Below are positions 31,911 through 32,715 of a DNA stretch of 32,715 nt, piece after piece; the first letter of the stretch is position 1; every line of letters starts with the position of its first letter. The notes under the pieces are model-generated. The model saw only the letters and a program-made list of their open reading frames with translations. It did no database searches and had not been told where the DNA came from. Origin of the DNA: Hypsibius dujardini. Taxonomy: Eukaryota; Tardigrada; Eutardigrada; Parachela; Hypsibiidae. The translations under genes and the position numbers were made by a program. The stretch is taken from assembly GCA_001579985.1 (NCBI GenBank), contig LRSR01010388.1, positions 1 to 32,715 of the forward strand, in the 5' to 3' direction.

Positions 31911-32715
31911 ACCAATGACTAACGTGCAACAATAACAATATAAATTGGCCTTCTGCCATTAGTCCGAAAGAGCCAGCGGTGGAAGCGGATTTGGCCAGTG
32001 ACCGACCCTTTCGGTCAAAATGCTCCACTTGCCTAAGCACTAGACGCAGCGGACACGGAGGCACAAAGCAGACAAAGCGATAGATTCATTGAGTAATCCT
32101 GACTGCATATTTCAAATTGATCTACCATCTTTTTCCTATTATTTCTAACCAAGTTTAGTGGTTAACAACTTTAACTGCAACCTACTATAAATGATTGATA
32201 GTTAAGCCGGCCGCCGCCGTCGCTTCAATTTTACATTAGTGCAATAATTTCACACCTCAAAAAATTGTTTTACTTAATATACAAGTAAAAGTAAATGACA
32301 GAATTGATTCATTGCGAGAATTGACCAATTTGATTGAGACTCACAAGGGAAGCGAACGGTAGTTGACACGCCGATCTGTCTGAATTTTTTGTTTCAAATA
32401 GTGGACTAAATTAATAGATTTCAGCAAAACATTTCATCTGCAAACGAGATCTGGTTTGAGCGGGAGAAAATTCGGAAGTTCCCCGATGGCTCCGCGGGTT
32501 TCCTATTCAATTCAACCGTTGATTGTTTGATTCATGCTCTAGCAAAATTCAATTTAATTTTTTTACCACTCTAACCCACACAAAATGTCGTTTTTTGAAA
32601 ACGTTCGATTCCAAGATTTTTTAGCACTTTTCCACTCCAAATTCGATTTGAAATCGATTGACATCAGCAGAATCTTTTTTGGATGACAGGGGGCGGAACT
32701 ATGGATAATTTCTGC

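Larger units (their letters stand above)
30306..32715. other. Right-hand flank; no confident gene
   Basis: 2.4 kb. Apart from the possible exon at 30694-30864 and the GGGAT element at 31810-31910 nothing is recognisable. Short ORFs at 31140-31430, 31450-31701 and 31801-32064 on the minus strand have no motif. A tiny ORF (ATG at about 32585) opposite nothing is not supported. Confidence 0.45.

Noticed and set aside
1-32715. CRISPR arrays, operons, tRNA or rRNA genes
   Set aside because: None seen; the intron-rich eukaryotic context makes bacterial features unexpected, and the tandem repeats present lack spacer structure.

Overview
This is a piece of an invertebrate animal genome. Genes are split by GT-AG introns of about 65 bp to 1.5 kb, intergenic DNA is AT-rich, introns carry TGTCTG/CAGACA-type simple repeats, and decayed DNA transposons and retroelements lie between genes. 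Radial-spoke and sperm-type channel genes imply motile cilia or flagella, which argues against nematodes. I cannot fix the phylum; a spiralian such as a flatworm is only a guess. All reconstructed genes are on the + strand.

Layout. (1) 1-8996: the 3' part of a multi-repeat, K+-selective cyclic-nucleotide-gated channel of the CNGK/tetraKCNG type. Two and a half channel repeats are visible in ten exons that join in phase to 1468 codons plus stop. (2) 9892-14861: a complete ten-exon radial spoke head gene (RSPH4A/RSPH6A type, 677 aa), whose largest intron holds a diverged tandem repeat with a unit of about 61 bp. (3) 14862-23282: 8.4 kb without a recognisable cellular gene. It contains a mariner-type transposase relic (+), a Tc1-type transposase relic (-), a non-LTR reverse-transcriptase relic (-) and a promoter-like stretch. 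(4) 23283-29008: a complete 19-exon TMEM63/OSCA-type mechanosensitive channel gene (815 aa). (5) 29606-30305: a probable small three-exon gene (126 aa) that I do not recognise. (6) 30306-32715: mostly featureless DNA, with one open stretch that could be an exon and a GGGAT-rich dyad element.

The three large gene models rest on exact agreement of splice phases across every junction and on conserved family motifs. CNGK and RSPH4A lie less than 1 kb apart in the same orientation. Both products are expected in flagella (CNGK sets membrane potential in response to cGMP; radial spokes control beating), so they are plausible co-expression neighbours. TMEM63 is a membrane tension sensor with no evident functional tie to the other two. 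The most interesting point is that the three visible nucleotide-binding domains of the CNGK channel have decayed to different degrees. Only the middle one keeps the key binding residues, which fits what is known of sea urchin CNGK.
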